A stretch of 44,593 nucleotides of DNA, taken from an uncultured Lachnospiraceae bacterium. Its GTDB lineage: Bacteria > Bacillota > Clostridia > Lachnospirales > Lachnospiraceae. A program made the position numbers and the translations under genes. How positions within the stretch are numbered: position 1 is the stretch's first letter; every line of letters starts with the position of its first letter. The notes below the pieces were generated by a model, which was given only the letters and a program-made list of their open reading frames with translations, made no database searches and was not told where the DNA came from. Shown here in pieces: positions 1 to 8,153 of the stretch. Location of the stretch: NCBI GenBank assembly GCA_947243855.1, contig CAMXIK010000026.1, positions 1 through 44,593 on the forward strand, written 5' to 3'.

Positions 1-1
1 G

Positions 2-577
2 ACGGCAGGACGCAGCATACAGGACAGAATTCTTTATGATAAAGTGTTTGAGCCTTTTACGCCGAAGTTTTCTTATAAGCTGGTAGAACTTAATGCTTAC
101 AGTGTGGAGGAGCTGATAGGGAAAAACGATGAATTGTCATTGCTAATGCTGATCAATCGGTTACAGAATTCCTCAGAATACAGAGAATTGAATCTGCCGG
201 AGGATTATCCTAAAAAGATAGTGGAAAACTCTACGGATGAGTTAATTAATATCATAGCCCGGGTTTCAGCCTCCATGCTGAGACATTTGGAACTTTCAGA
301 GGATGAAGTTACGGAGTTTACGGAACAGGTAAAGGAGCGTAATATGGCGGTATTATTTGAGAATTTTAAAGATGATATCAATTTAGCTGGCGCGATCAGG
401 ATTGCAAGGGAAAAGGCGCAAACAGAAGGTCGTGCGAAAGGATTAGCGGAAGGCGAAGCGCGTTTTATGAAGCTGACGGAATTGCTGCTGCAGGCAGGAC
501 GTGTGGATGATTTGACAAGGGCGATTGCTGATCCTGTATATAAAGAGGAAATGTACCGGCAGCATCATTTAAAGTAA
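2..577 (+). CDS. Rpn-family PD-(D/E)XK nuclease/putative transposase, 3' part
   Basis: The reading frame is open from base 2 with no start in the window, so this is the C-terminal part of a longer protein; the GTG at 44 is internal to the frame. What remains is a helical region (about 130 residues) followed by an Ala-Glu-Gly linker (GRAKGLAEGEA) and a short helical tail ending in YKEEMYRQHHLK. That layout matches the C-terminus of Rpn-type recombination-promoting nucleases, whose PD-(D/E)XK catalytic domain would lie upstream of the window. A full-length relative with the same Glu-Gly linker lies on the other strand at 9857-10684. These proteins are DNA nucleases linked to RecA-independent recombination. 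A strong hairpin terminator follows the stop. Family call is by architecture; the catalytic residues cannot be seen. Confidence 0.6.
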   Translation, partial: TAGRSIQDRILYDKVFEPFTPKFSYKLVELNAYSVEELIGKNDELSLLMLINRLQNSSEYRELNLPEDYPKKIVENSTDELINIIARVSASMLRHLELSEDEVTEFTEQVKERNMAVLFENFKDDINLAGAIRIAREKAQTEGRAKGLAEGEARFMKLTELLLQAGRVDDLTRAIADPVYKEEMYRQHHLK

Positions 578-590
578 AATATATTTTTTT

Positions 591-621
591 CAAAAGAGTG
601 GTTTACAAAACCACTCTTTTG
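591..621 (+). terminator. Rho-independent terminator after the Rpn-type gene
   Basis: A 14-bp perfect stem (AAAAGAGTGGTTT and its complement plus a closing C-G pair) with a 3-nt ACA loop ends in a T run. The A-rich left side and T-rich right side could make it bidirectional. Its right half overlaps the promoter assigned to the lacI-type gene. Confidence 0.8.
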
Positions 622-630
622 TTATATGAT
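602..630 (+). promoter_or_regulatory. Promoter of the LacI-family gene
   Basis: TTTACA (602-607), a 17-nt spacer and TATGAT (625-630). Transcription would start near 637, the first base of the proposed operator pair. The -35 box sits inside the preceding terminator hairpin. Confidence 0.6.
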
Positions 631-636
631 GGTTTT

Positions 637-664
637 GGAAAACGATTTCCGGAAAACATTTTCC
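637..664 (+). promoter_or_regulatory. Two abutting LacI-type operators
   Basis: Two 14-bp near-palindromes lie back to back: GGAAAACGATTTCC (637-650), with the central CG typical of LacI/GalR-family operators, and GGAAAACATTTTCC (651-664). A weaker inverted site with the shared core AAACGATT lies at 671-680. They start at the predicted transcription start and lie 31-58 nt before the start codon, so autoregulation by the downstream gene is the simplest reading. Confidence 0.6.
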
Positions 665-694
665 AAACAAGAATCGTTTCGGGACGGAATCGAA

Positions 695-1681
695 ATGGTA
701 TCAATCAAGGATGTGGCAAAACAAGCGGGCGTAGCGATCTCTACCGTATCTAAGGTACTGAATAATTACCCTAATGTGAGCGAAGCTACTAAGAAAAAAG
801 TAAATCAGGCCGTGGCGGATTTGAATTTCGTGCCAAACTCTGTGGCGGCGGCGCTCTCTTCCAAGCAGTCCGGCAGGGTGGCCCTTTTGTTAAATATGGG
901 AAACGCCTCCTCAGTGGATGAGATCAACATGCAGTATATGGCGGGCACCATAGGACGGGCGATGGAGTTAAATCTGGACGTCATCACGATATTTGGTTCC
1001 ATGTTAAAGAATAAAAGTATGGACGAGGTGGTACGGTATTTACAGTCACAGAGCATTACGGGGCTTTTGATCTTTGGCATGTCAAAGGAAGACCGGGTGC
1101 TGCAAAAGTTGATTGAAACGCAGATTTTTAAAATTGTGACAGTGGATGTTCCCCTTGTGAATGCGTCTTCGTCCTCGGTTTGGATCGATCAGGCGGCAGC
1201 CCAGTATGATGTGGCGAAAAAGACGCTTGTGGAAAATAAAGGAAAAAGTATTCTCTACCTTGCAGGAAAGAAAAACGGATATGTTACGCAGGAGCGCCTG
1301 AAAGGGATTCAGCGTCTGGCAAAGGAAGAAGGGATTCCCCTGCTTGTGAGAAACGGGGAATTTTCAGAACTGCAGGCAAGAAATTTGACATTCCGGTATG
1401 CGAAGAAAAAAGACATCGTGGTATGCGCGTCGGATCTGATGGCGATCGGCGCGATGCGGGCTTTGATGGAAATGGATATTTTCCGTCCGGTGTGCGGCTT
1501 CGACGGGATCACGCTGATGGGATATGCGGGCAAGCAGATGAATACGGTAAAACAAAATTTTGAGCGGATTGCCTCGGAAGCTGTGATAGAGTTAAAAAGA
1601 CTCTTGGACGGCGGAGAGGGACAGCAGATTGTATTGGACTATGAGCTGGTGCGGATGAAGTATGAGGATATTTTGATCTAA
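695..1681 (+). CDS. LacI/GalR-family transcriptional regulator
   Basis: A DNA-binding regulator of 328 residues. The N-terminus (VSIKDVAKQAGVAISTVSKV) is a typical LacI helix-turn-helix followed by a hinge helix around residues 48-58 (PNSVAAALSSKQ). The rest is a periplasmic-binding-protein-like effector domain with the usual late ASDLMAIGAMRAL and GFDGI motifs. The frame can be read back to 626, but that region contains the promoter tail and operators, and homology starts at the ATG at 695, so 695 is preferred; its ribosome binding site is weak (GGGACGG). The next gene, 84 bp downstream, is glycogen phosphorylase, which suggests a glucan or maltodextrin effector; the effector itself is unknown. 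No second operator of the same type was found before glgP or the glucosidases. Confidence 0.9.
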   Translation: MVSIKDVAKQAGVAISTVSKVLNNYPNVSEATKKKVNQAVADLNFVPNSVAAALSSKQSGRVALLLNMGNASSVDEINMQYMAGTIGRAMELNLDVITIFGSMLKNKSMDEVVRYLQSQSITGLLIFGMSKEDRVLQKLIETQIFKIVTVDVPLVNASSSSVWIDQAAAQYDVAKKTLVENKGKSILYLAGKKNGYVTQERLKGIQRLAKEEGIPLLVRNGEFSELQARNLTFRYAKKKDIVVCASDLMAIGAMRALMEMDIFRPVCGFDGITLMGYAGKQMNTVKQNFERIASEAVIELKRLLDGGEGQQIVLDYELVRMKYEDILI

Positions 1682-1683
1682 GG

Positions 1684-1711
1684 TTTACAGGTCTGCATAA
1701 GTGGATAACAT
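1684..1711 (+). promoter_or_regulatory. Possible glgP promoter
   Basis: TTTACA (1684-1689), 16-nt spacer, TAACAT (1706-1711), directly after the lacI stop. The match is moderate. glgP could equally be transcribed from the lacI promoter, since no terminator separates the two genes. Confidence 0.35.
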
Positions 1712-1765
1712 AGTAATCATAGAAATCATAAAATATATCACAACAAAGAAAAGGGAGGTTTCAAC

Positions 1766-4075
1766 ATGGCACAAGCAACGAATCTGAAAAGAGACGTACT
1801 GGTAATGAATCTTGAGCAGGAGCTTGAGAACCAGACACAGAGCGGTTATGGCAAGTCTATTGCCGACTGCAGCAACGAAGAGCTTTATTACAGCATTCTT
1901 CAGCTATCCAAAAAGCTGATGAGCGCATCCGAGCGGATTGAGGGAGAGAAAAAGATCTATTACATTTCCGCAGAGTTTTTGATCGGCAAACTGTTATCTA
2001 ACAACCTGATTAATCTGGGCGTCTATGACAATCTGGAGAAAATCTTGGAAAAGAATGGTAAGCAGCTCTCCGCGATCGAGGAGATCGAGCCGGAGCCTTC
2101 TCTCGGTAACGGCGGTCTGGGACGACTGGCGGCATGTTTTCTCGATTCCATAGCTTCTCTTGGTCTTCCGGGTGAGGGTATCGGCTTAAATTATCACTTT
2201 GGGCTGTTCAAGCAGGAGTTTAAGGACAAACTGCAGACGGCGGAGAAGAACGACTGGATCGAAGAGCAGTCATGGCTGACGAAGACGGATACCACTTTCG
2301 AGGTGGCGTTTGGCAAGAAAAAAGTAACGTCCAGACTATATGATATAGATGTCATTGGTTATGATAACGGTGTGAATAAGCTTCGGCTTTTCGATATCGA
2401 GACGATCGACGAGAGTCTGGTTAAAAAAGGCATTGATTTTGATAAAGAGGATATTGAGAAAAACCTGACCCTCTTCTTATATCCGGACGATTCCGACGAG
2501 GCGGGTAATCTGCTGCGCATTTACCAGCAGTATTTTATGGTCAGCAATGCGGCGCAGTTGATTTTAAAGGAGATGAAGGAGAAGCAGTATGACCTGCGTA
2601 CCATGTACGACCATGCGGTCATCCAGATCAACGACACCCATCCTACGATGGTGATTCCAGAGCTGATCCGTATTCTGGTGGATGAGAAGGCGTTTACCAT
2701 GGACGAGGCGATCGAGGTTGTGAGCAAAACCTGTGCCTATACCAATCATACCATTTTGGCGGAGGCGCTGGAAAAATGGCCTTTGAAGTATCTGGAGAAG
2801 GTAGTACCGCAGCTTGTGCCGATTATCAAGGAGCTTGATAAGCGCGTGGCGGCAAAATATAAAGACCCCAAGGTGCAGATCATCGACAAGGATAAGAGAG
2901 TGCATATGGCGCACATTGATATCCATTACGGTTTTTCTGTAAACGGCGTGGCCGCGATCCACACAGAGATCTTAAAAGATACGGAGTTAAATGCTTTTTA
3001 CAAGATTTATCCAGAGAAATTCAACAATAAGACCAACGGAATCACGTTTAGAAGGTGGCTTTTATCCTGTAACCGCGAGCTGGCGAATTTTATTTCTGAG
3101 ACCATTGGGGACGGCTACAAAAAGGACGCGGGAAATCTGGAAAAGCTGCTTGAGTACATCGACGACGAGGCGGTGCTGGGACGGATAGCCGAAATCAAGA
3201 TGAACCGGAAGAAAGATCTGGCGGCTTATGTGAAGAAAACGGAAGGCGTGACACTGAATCCGGATTCTATCTTTGATATACAGAGTAAACGTCTGCATGA
3301 GTATAAGAGACAGCAGATGAACGCCCTTTACATTATTCATAAGTATCTGGAAATCAAGGCTGGCAAGAAGCCCGCAAGGCCGATGACCTTTATCTTCGGC
3401 GCGAAGGCAGCTCCCGCTTATGTGATCGCGCAGGATATTATCCATCTGCTTCTGGTGCTGCAGGAGATTATCAATCATGACCCGGATGTGAGTCCTTACA
3501 TGACGGTGCTTATGGTGGAAAATTATAATGTGGCTTATGCGGAGAAGATGATTCCGGCATGCGACATTTCCGAGCAGATTTCCCTCGCATCGAAAGAGGC
3601 TTCCGGCACGGGTAACATGAAATTTATGTTAAACGGCGCGGTAACGCTGGGAACGTCGGACGGCGCTAATGTGGAGATTCACGAGCTTGTGGGCGATGAC
3701 AATATTTATATTTTCGGCGAGAAATCTGAGGCGGTCATCAAGCACTACGAAAAGGCGGATTACGTGTCGAAGGATTACTACAAAAAGTCGCCTGTGATCA
3801 AGGAAGCGGTAGACTTTATTGTCAGCAAGGAAGCTTTGAAGGCAGGGCACAAGGAGAATCTGGAGAGACTTTACAAGGAGCTGCTGAACAAAGACTGGTT
3901 TATGACCCTTCTCGATCTGGAAGATTATATTGCAACGAAGGATAAGATGATGGCCGATTATGAAGACCAGAATAAGTGGAGAAAGATGATGCTTGTGAAT
4001 ATTGCCAAAGCTGGATTCTTCTCCTCCGACAGAACCATCGAGGAGTACAACAGAGATATCTGGCGGTTAAGATAG
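1766..4075 (+). CDS. glgP: Glycogen/maltodextrin phosphorylase
   Basis: Cytoplasmic alpha-glucan phosphorylase (GT35) that releases glucose-1-phosphate from the non-reducing ends of glycogen or maltodextrins using pyridoxal phosphate. Diagnostic stretches are [18 protein letters not shown] near residue 110, [15 protein letters not shown] near 510, and the cofactor motif [15 protein letters not shown], whose Lys619 should form the Schiff base. At 769 residues it belongs to the shorter clostridial form, compared with about 800-815 in E. coli enzymes. The start is supported by AAGGGAGG seven bases upstream. It follows a LacI regulator and ends in a strong terminator that lies within the 3' end of the convergent glycosyltransferase gene; the two coding regions overlap by 9 bp. 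It probably supplies glucose-1-phosphate alongside the alpha-glucosidases at 10.8-14.2 kb. Confidence 0.95.
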   Translation: MAQATNLKRDVLVMNLEQELENQTQSGYGKSIADCSNEELYYSILQLSKKLMSASERIEGEKKIYYISAEFLIGKLLSNNLINLGVYDNLEKILEKNGKQLSAIEEIEPEPSLGNGGLGRLAACFLDSIASLGLPGEGIGLNYHFGLFKQEFKDKLQTAEKNDWIEEQSWLTKTDTTFEVAFGKKKVTSRLYDIDVIGYDNGVNKLRLFDIETIDESLVKKGIDFDKEDIEKNLTLFLYPDDSDEAGNLLRIYQQYFMVSNAAQLILKEMKEKQYDLRTMYDHAVIQINDTHPTMVIPELIRILVDEKAFTMDEAIEVVSKTCAYTNHTILAEALEKWPLKYLEKVVPQLVPIIKELDKRVAAKYKDPKVQIIDKDKRVHMAHIDIHYGFSVNGVAAIHTEILKDTELNAFYKIYPEKFNNKTNGITFRRWLLSCNRELANFISETIGDGYKKDAGNLEKLLEYIDDEAVLGRIAEIKMNRKKDLAAYVKKTEGVTLNPDSIFDIQSKRLHEYKRQQMNALYIIHKYLEIKAGKKPARPMTFIFGAKAAPAYVIAQDIIHLLLVLQEIINHDPDVSPYMTVLMVENYNVAYAEKMIPACDISEQISLASKEASGTGNMKFMLNGAVTLGTSDGANVEIHELVGDDNIYIFGEKSEAVIKHYEKADYVSKDYYKKSPVIKEAVDFIVSKEALKAGHKENLERLYKELLNKDWFMTLLDLEDYIATKDKMMADYEDQNKWRKMMLVNIAKAGFFSSDRTIEEYNRDIWRLR

Positions 4076-5119
4076 TACCTTTAATCTATCCAATGCGGGG
4101 GCATAGCTCCCGCATTTTTTATAGTAAGCTTTGGCTTCGGGGATGTGGCTGGTGCACTCATAGATGACGCCGGTATTGTAATTGGCCATATAGCTGTTCA
4201 CACCGTCTATGGCAAACTCTTCCATAGTGGAAGCTTTTTTGAACTGTTTTATGGCGTCATCGAAAAGACCGTTGTTCATATAGATGAGCCCCATCAGGAA
4301 GACGAAGTCCGCCCGCACGGCAAAGACGTCATAGAGCTCGGAAAGCCCAAGGGCCATTTCATTCTGTTTCAGGTCTAAAAGCGTATATCCGTAAGATTCT
4401 ACCATGGTTTTTACATAGTCCAGCGAAGGATCAACTTCCATGGCCAACCCGGCGTCGAAACTCTCGAAAGCCTTTTGGGTCTCGCCCAATCGACGATGGC
4501 ATTGTCCCAACTGAAAATAGAGGTAGGGGTCTGGGCCTTCCCTGTCAAGCTGTGCCGTGAGCAGGGCGATATTGCGGCGGCTTTTTTCCTGCATGTCAGC
4601 CTCGTTCTCGTCGTATCCGACATGAAGAATTGTGACAGGAGCGTCATAAACTGCTTTTGTCCGATGATCCCGGCGTTCCAACTGTTCGTGGACTGATCCG
4701 GCAAAATGAAAATAGATACGGTTGGCCAGACGGCTTACCCTCGTCTGTTCAAAGGCGGTCTGCCCGTTTTGCAAAAAACGGTTACGGATCAGAATGCGTC
4801 CTGCGCAGTCTGGATATTGGTCCATACAATGGCCAAGGGCAGATAAGTCAATTTTTTCGATATATTCGTCACAGTCGATGGAAAGTATCCAATCATGGGA
4901 GGCTTTTTCCATGCAAAAATTGCGGGCTGCGCTGAAATCGTCGCACCAATCGAAGTGATAAATACGGTCCGTGTATTTTTCTGCAATTGCAACGGTCTGA
5001 TCCGTAGATCCGGTGTCCGTGAGCACGATTTCAAAACCGAAAGGAACAAGCCGTTTCAGGCATTCTTCAAGATGCGCTTCCTCATTTTTGGCAATGATAC
5101 ATACGGATAATGGAAACAA
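4067..5119 (-). CDS. Family 2 glycosyltransferase with TPR tail (copy 2)
   Basis: Cytoplasmic GT2 glycosyltransferase of 350 residues. The N-terminal GT-A domain has MIAKNEE-like ([15 protein letters not shown]), TDTGSTDQT and the metal/nucleotide-binding DCDEY near residue 88; [10 protein letters not shown] lies near 148. From about residue 190 the protein is TPR-like ([39 protein letters not shown]). This layout is that of SunS-like glycosyltransferases and related enzymes of Gram-positive bacteria; sugar and acceptor are unknown. The start is TTG, chosen because AAGGAG lies five bases upstream and homology to the paralogue begins there. It follows its paralogue (5142-6206) after a 22-bp gap, so the two form an operon. 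Its last codons carry the glgP terminator. Confidence 0.88.
   Translation of the reverse strand: MFPLSVCIIAKNEEAHLEECLKRLVPFGFEIVLTDTGSTDQTVAIAEKYTDRIYHFDWCDDFSAARNFCMEKASHDWILSIDCDEYIEKIDLSALGHCMDQYPDCAGRILIRNRFLQNGQTAFEQTRVSRLANRIYFHFAGSVHEQLERRDHRTKAVYDAPVTILHVGYDENEADMQEKSRRNIALLTAQLDREGPDPYLYFQLGQCHRRLGETQKAFESFDAGLAMEVDPSLDYVKTMVESYGYTLLDLKQNEMALGLSELYDVFAVRADFVFLMGLIYMNNGLFDDAIKQFKKASTMEEFAIDGVNSYMANYNTGVIYECTSHIPEAKAYYKKCGSYAPALDRLKVLS
4093..4120 (+). terminator. glgP terminator embedded in the convergent gene
   Basis: A 10-bp stem (ATGCGGGGGC against GCTCCCGCAT, one G-T pair) with loop ATA is followed by six T. It lies 17 bp after the glgP stop and inside the last codons of the minus-strand glycosyltransferase. 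Confidence 0.8.
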
Positions 5120-5141
5120 GGCTTCTCCTTTCGGTAAGGCA

Positions 5142-6206
5142 TCAGTAAGCGGATGCTGAGGTCAATTCCCGCATTCTTCTCACAGCAGGTTCGTAGTCGC
5201 CGCATTTTTTATAGTAAACACGGGCCTGATCAAGCTCTCCCATACTTTCATAGATATCGGCGATGTGGTAATTGGCGCGATAACTATTGACGCCTTTACG
5301 GGAGTAGGAAGAGAGCGTGGTTGCTTTCTTGAATTCTTCCAGCGCTTTTGGAAGCTCTCCTTTTTTCAGGTAGAGCATTCCCATCAGATAGACAAAGTCG
5401 GCCCTGTGTGAGAAAAGGTCGTATTTCTCACGGAGGGACATAGCTGTGTCGTATTTGGCCAGATCCATCAGGCAGTAGCCGTAAGTTTCCGCCATGCTTT
5501 GTACAAAGTCAGAGTTGGGGTCAGCATTTAGGTCGAGTCCCAGCTTATAGTAGTGCGCGGCTTTTTCCATGTCATTTAAGGAAATGTAGTTTTGTCCCAG
5601 TTGAAAATAGATATAAGGACTTGGGCCTTTCACAGCAAGGTCGTGCAGCAGCATTTCCAAATTTCTGGTGGCGCGTATGCGCTTGTCGGACTCGCCCACA
5701 TAGCCCTCGTGATAGAAGGTAAGGGGAATGGGGAAGGTGTCCGGTTCTTTTCCCTGAAGAGTGCGCACCTGCTCATGGACGCTGCCTTCAAAGTGGCAGT
5801 AGGTCTTGTTAAAGAGACGGCCGATCCGCTCCGACATGATGGAGCGCGAACCTTGTATGGTGTAGGGATTGTTGCGGGTAATGGTGCCGACAGATTCCCT
5901 GTGTCCGGAGAGCGATTCTTCAAGCAGCGCTAAGTTTACATTTTCCAAATATTCGTCGCAGTCAATGATCAGTACCCAGTCGTTGGCTGCCTGTTGGATT
6001 GAGAAATTTCTTGCGCTGCTGAAATCGTCGCACCATGCAAAGTGGAAGACCTTATCCGCATAGCGGTGGGCGATCTCCACGGTCCGATCCACCGAACCGG
6101 TGTCCACTACGATGATTTCAAAACGGCAGGGACGAAGTCTTTTCAGACATTCTTCGATATGGTTATCCTCATTTTTGGCAATCATACATACAGAAACGGG
6201 AAGCAT
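5142..6206 (-). CDS. Family 2 glycosyltransferase with TPR tail (copy 1)
   Basis: First gene of the two-gene operon and a clear paralogue of the downstream gene (same length, same block order, such as DTGS-DRTVEIA, WCDDFSSARNF, DCDEYLENV and a terminal YYKKCGDYEPA block). GT-A domain in about residues 1-190 with the DCD motif near 88, then TPR repeats to the end. It probably adds a sugar to a cell-surface polymer, glycolipid or protein; the acceptor is not evident. The start is ATG with AGAGGTG upstream. A promoter with an extended -10 lies about 70 bp upstream. Tandem duplication followed by divergence explains the pair; the longer C-terminal tail (TSASAY) is unique to this copy. Confidence 0.88.
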   Translation of the reverse strand: MLPVSVCMIAKNEDNHIEECLKRLRPCRFEIIVVDTGSVDRTVEIAHRYADKVFHFAWCDDFSSARNFSIQQAANDWVLIIDCDEYLENVNLALLEESLSGHRESVGTITRNNPYTIQGSRSIMSERIGRLFNKTYCHFEGSVHEQVRTLQGKEPDTFPIPLTFYHEGYVGESDKRIRATRNLEMLLHDLAVKGPSPYIYFQLGQNYISLNDMEKAAHYYKLGLDLNADPNSDFVQSMAETYGYCLMDLAKYDTAMSLREKYDLFSHRADFVYLMGMLYLKKGELPKALEEFKKATTLSSYSRKGVNSYRANYHIADIYESMGELDQARVYYKKCGDYEPAVRRMRELTSASAY

Positions 6207-6273
6207 AACAACACCTCTTTTGTCATTTGTTTATCTCGGAAGAGCATGATACAAACGCCACTCTACCACGTCT

Positions 6274-6302
6274 ATTTTAGCACCTTCTTTGTTTGGGGAC
6301 AA
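6274..6302 (-). promoter_or_regulatory. Promoter of the glycosyltransferase pair
   Basis: On the minus strand: TTGTCC (6302-6297), 17-nt spacer, TAAAAT (6279-6274), with a TGC extension directly before the -10. The 5' leader would be about 60 nt. Confidence 0.6.
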
Positions 6303-6439
6303 TACGCTTTTTGCGTGCCGGCAGTTCCCTGTATTGGAATTTTTGTACAAAAAATTTGGTAAAGGAATGGTAAAGATGATAAAGATGACGATATTCCGTT
6401 AAAATAATGCGGTTAGTGGTTCCTTTTTTTTCAAAAATA

Positions 6440-6448
6440 TGTTATACT
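6440..6448 (+). promoter_or_regulatory. Extended -10 promoter before the HTH-glf unit
   Basis: TGTTATACT gives a TG-N extension plus TATACT (6443-6448). No good -35 is visible at 16-18 nt, which is compatible with an extended -10 promoter. It lies about 65 bp before the small HTH gene. The 307-bp gap 6207-6513 holds only this and the divergent promoter. Confidence 0.45.
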
Positions 6449-6513
6449 GTCCCAAACGGAGAGGAGAAGACCTCTTCTCATAAAGAAAACAGCGCATGAT
6501 AAGGAGGTCTATT

Positions 6514-6855
6514 ATGACAAAGGCAGAAATTTTGAAAGCGGAAATCCTAAAACAGCATAAGAGTGTCAGACAGTTTGCAATCGAGATGGAGATACCGTAC
6601 TCTACGTTGGTCACGGCATTGGATCGAGGTATTGAAGGGATGGCTTACGGTACTGTGATCCGGATGTGTGACAAACTGAATCTGAACCCTGTGGATTTTA
6701 CGCCTATCAACCAGAAGAGTCTGCTGGGCGGAAAGATTATGGAGAACCGCGTGATGCAGTACTATGTGAAACTGAATAAGATCGGTCGTAAGAAGGCACT
6801 TGAATTGATGGAAGATTATTCTCAGTTGGATAAGTACAAGGCAGTCGAGGAGTAG
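6514..6855 (+). CDS. Small HTH (XRE-like) protein
   Basis: A 113-residue protein. Residues 1-65 have a Cro/CI-type helix-turn-helix layout (KSVRQFAIEMEIPYSTLVTAL, then GTVIRMCDKLNL), normally DNA binding. The C-terminal 45 residues form a short charged helix ending in YSQLDKYKAVEE, perhaps for dimerisation. The frame is open from 6496, but AAGGAGGT at 6501-6508 is correctly spaced only for the ATG at 6514. The stop is 1 bp from the glf start, so the two are co-transcribed and probably translationally coupled. It could regulate itself and glf, but its target is unknown. Confidence 0.8.
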   Translation: MTKAEILKAEILKQHKSVRQFAIEMEIPYSTLVTALDRGIEGMAYGTVIRMCDKLNLNPVDFTPINQKSLLGGKIMENRVMQYYVKLNKIGRKKALELMEDYSQLDKYKAVEE

Positions 6856-6856
6856 T

Positions 6857-7993
6857 ATGAATTATGATTATTTAATCGTGGGCGCAGGGCTGTTTGGCTC
6901 TGTGTTTGCTCACGAGATGCACAAAAAGGGCCGGCGGGTGCTTCTGATCGATAAAAGGGAGCATATTGCCGGCAATATTTTTACAGAGGATGTAGCTGGA
7001 ATTCAGGTTCACCGGTATGGCGCGCACATTTTCCATACATCTGACAAAAAGATTTGGGATTATGTAAACCGATTTGCAGAGTTTAACCACTATATCAATT
7101 CTCCGATCGCCAATTATAAAGGGGAAATTTACAATCTTCCTTTTAATATGAATACGTTCAACAGGATGTGGGGCGTGGTGACGCCGGAGCAGGCGAAGGA
7201 AAGAATCTCGGAGCAGATAGCGGATCTTCCTATTACGGAGCCTTCTAATCTAGAGGAACAGGCGCTTTCTTTGGTGGGAAGGGATGTGTATGAGAAGCTG
7301 GTGCAAGGCTACACGGAAAAACAATGGGGGAGACCCTGCAGGGAACTTCCGGCGTTTATTATCAAGAGACTGCCGCTTCGATTTACCTACGATAATAATT
7401 ATTTTAATGACCGTTATCAGGGGATTCCGGTAGGCGGCTATACCATAATGGTAGAGAAAATGCTGGAGGGTATCGAGGTAAAAACCGGCATATCTTATCA
7501 GGAGTTTGCTGCGGAACAGGAGCTGGACGGCCGTGTCTGTGCGGTTGACCGGGATGGCAATACTTATGAAAAGATTGTGTATACGGGCATGATCGACGAG
7601 TATTTTGATTATGCGCTTGGGTATCTGGAATACCGTTCTCTGCGGTTTGAGACGGAGACGCTTGCGGACTGTGAGAATTATCAGGGAAATGCGGTGGTGA
7701 ACTACACGGAGCGCGAAATTCCTTATACAAGGGTGATCGAGCACAAGCATTTTGAGTTTGGGATGCAGAAGGATACCGTCGTCACCAGAGAATATCCGGC
7801 TGTCTGGAAGGAAGGGGAGGAACCCTATTATCCCATCAATGACGAGAAGAACGATACGTTGTTTCAAAAATATCAGGAGATGGCAAAGACAAAGCCCCAT
7901 GTGATTTTCGGAGGGCGGCTTGGGCAGTACAGGTATTATGACATGGACAAGGTGATCGCGCAGGCGCTTGCGGCGGTGGAAGCGGAGGGGTAG
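6857..7993 (+). CDS. glf: UDP-galactopyranose mutase
   Basis: Flavoenzyme of 378 residues that interconverts UDP-galactopyranose and UDP-galactofuranose, the donor for galactofuranose in surface polysaccharides. The N-terminal Rossmann FAD motif is YLIVGAGLFGSVFAHEM with IDKREHIAGN after it. RYGAHIFHT, YTEKQWGR (near residue 155), RLPLRFTYDNNYFNDRYQG and the C-terminal GGRLGQYRYYDMD are all family hallmarks. Length is normal. It is coupled to the small HTH gene (1-bp gap). Together with the two glycosyltransferases on the other side of the shared intergenic region, it points to local surface-glycan synthesis. A repeat half-element, not an obvious terminator, follows. Confidence 0.96.
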   Translation: MNYDYLIVGAGLFGSVFAHEMHKKGRRVLLIDKREHIAGNIFTEDVAGIQVHRYGAHIFHTSDKKIWDYVNRFAEFNHYINSPIANYKGEIYNLPFNMNTFNRMWGVVTPEQAKERISEQIADLPITEPSNLEEQALSLVGRDVYEKLVQGYTEKQWGRPCRELPAFIIKRLPLRFTYDNNYFNDRYQGIPVGGYTIMVEKMLEGIEVKTGISYQEFAAEQELDGRVCAVDRDGNTYEKIVYTGMIDEYFDYALGYLEYRSLRFETETLADCENYQGNAVVNYTEREIPYTRVIEHKHFEFGMQKDTVVTREYPAVWKEGEEPYYPINDEKNDTLFQKYQEMAKTKPHVIFGGRLGQYRYYDMDKVIAQALAAVEAEG

Positions 7994-8013
7994 CGTAGCC
8001 CGCAACAAGGTAA

Positions 8014-8042
8014 CAGCTCAGCCCGCGCCATTCGCAAAATCG
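8014..8042 (+). repeat. Half copy of the dispersed intergenic element
   Basis: Twenty-nine bases starting CAGCTCAGCC and continuing through GCGCCATTCGCAAA match 33426-33454 with only two differences. Only one end of the element is present here; the partner arm GGCTGAACTG is missing. It lies 20 bp after the glf stop, as the other two copies also follow a stop codon closely. Confidence 0.65.
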
Positions 8043-8065
8043 CTCATAAAATTTCAGGCAGAGTC

Positions 8066-8094
8066 TTGACAAGAAATATGGCTCTGCCTATAAT
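8066..8094 (+). promoter_or_regulatory. Consensus sigma-A promoter of the carboxyltransferase gene
   Basis: TTGACA (8066-8071), exactly 17 nt, TATAAT (8089-8094): a perfect housekeeping promoter. An 8-bp inverted repeat, AGGCAGAG (8056-8063) and CTCTGCCT (8082-8089), brackets the -35 and most of the spacer. Confidence 0.9.
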
Positions 8095-8106
8095 TACACC
8101 TAGATA

Positions 8107-8137
8107 GTTTGATATTCAAACCTTTAGATTGTCAAAT
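8107..8137 (+). promoter_or_regulatory. FabT-like operator pair
   Basis: GTTTGATATTCAAAC (8107-8121) is a perfect palindrome with a 3-nt centre. TTTAGATTGTCAAAT (8123-8137) is a second, less symmetrical copy. Both resemble the TTTGAnnnTCAAA operator of FabT, the MarR-family fatty-acid regulator known in streptococci. They lie just after the predicted transcription start, a position suited to repression. No fabT gene is in the window. Confidence 0.5.
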
Positions 8138-8153
8138 AATATGGAGGCGCTTT

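Noticed and set aside
626..694. Upstream start of the LacI-family gene
   Set aside because: The extra 23 codons overlie the operators and have no homology; the family start is at 695.
7250..8008. A 252-codon minus-strand frame over glf
   Set aside because: Antisense shadow of glf; no family pattern and no binding site.
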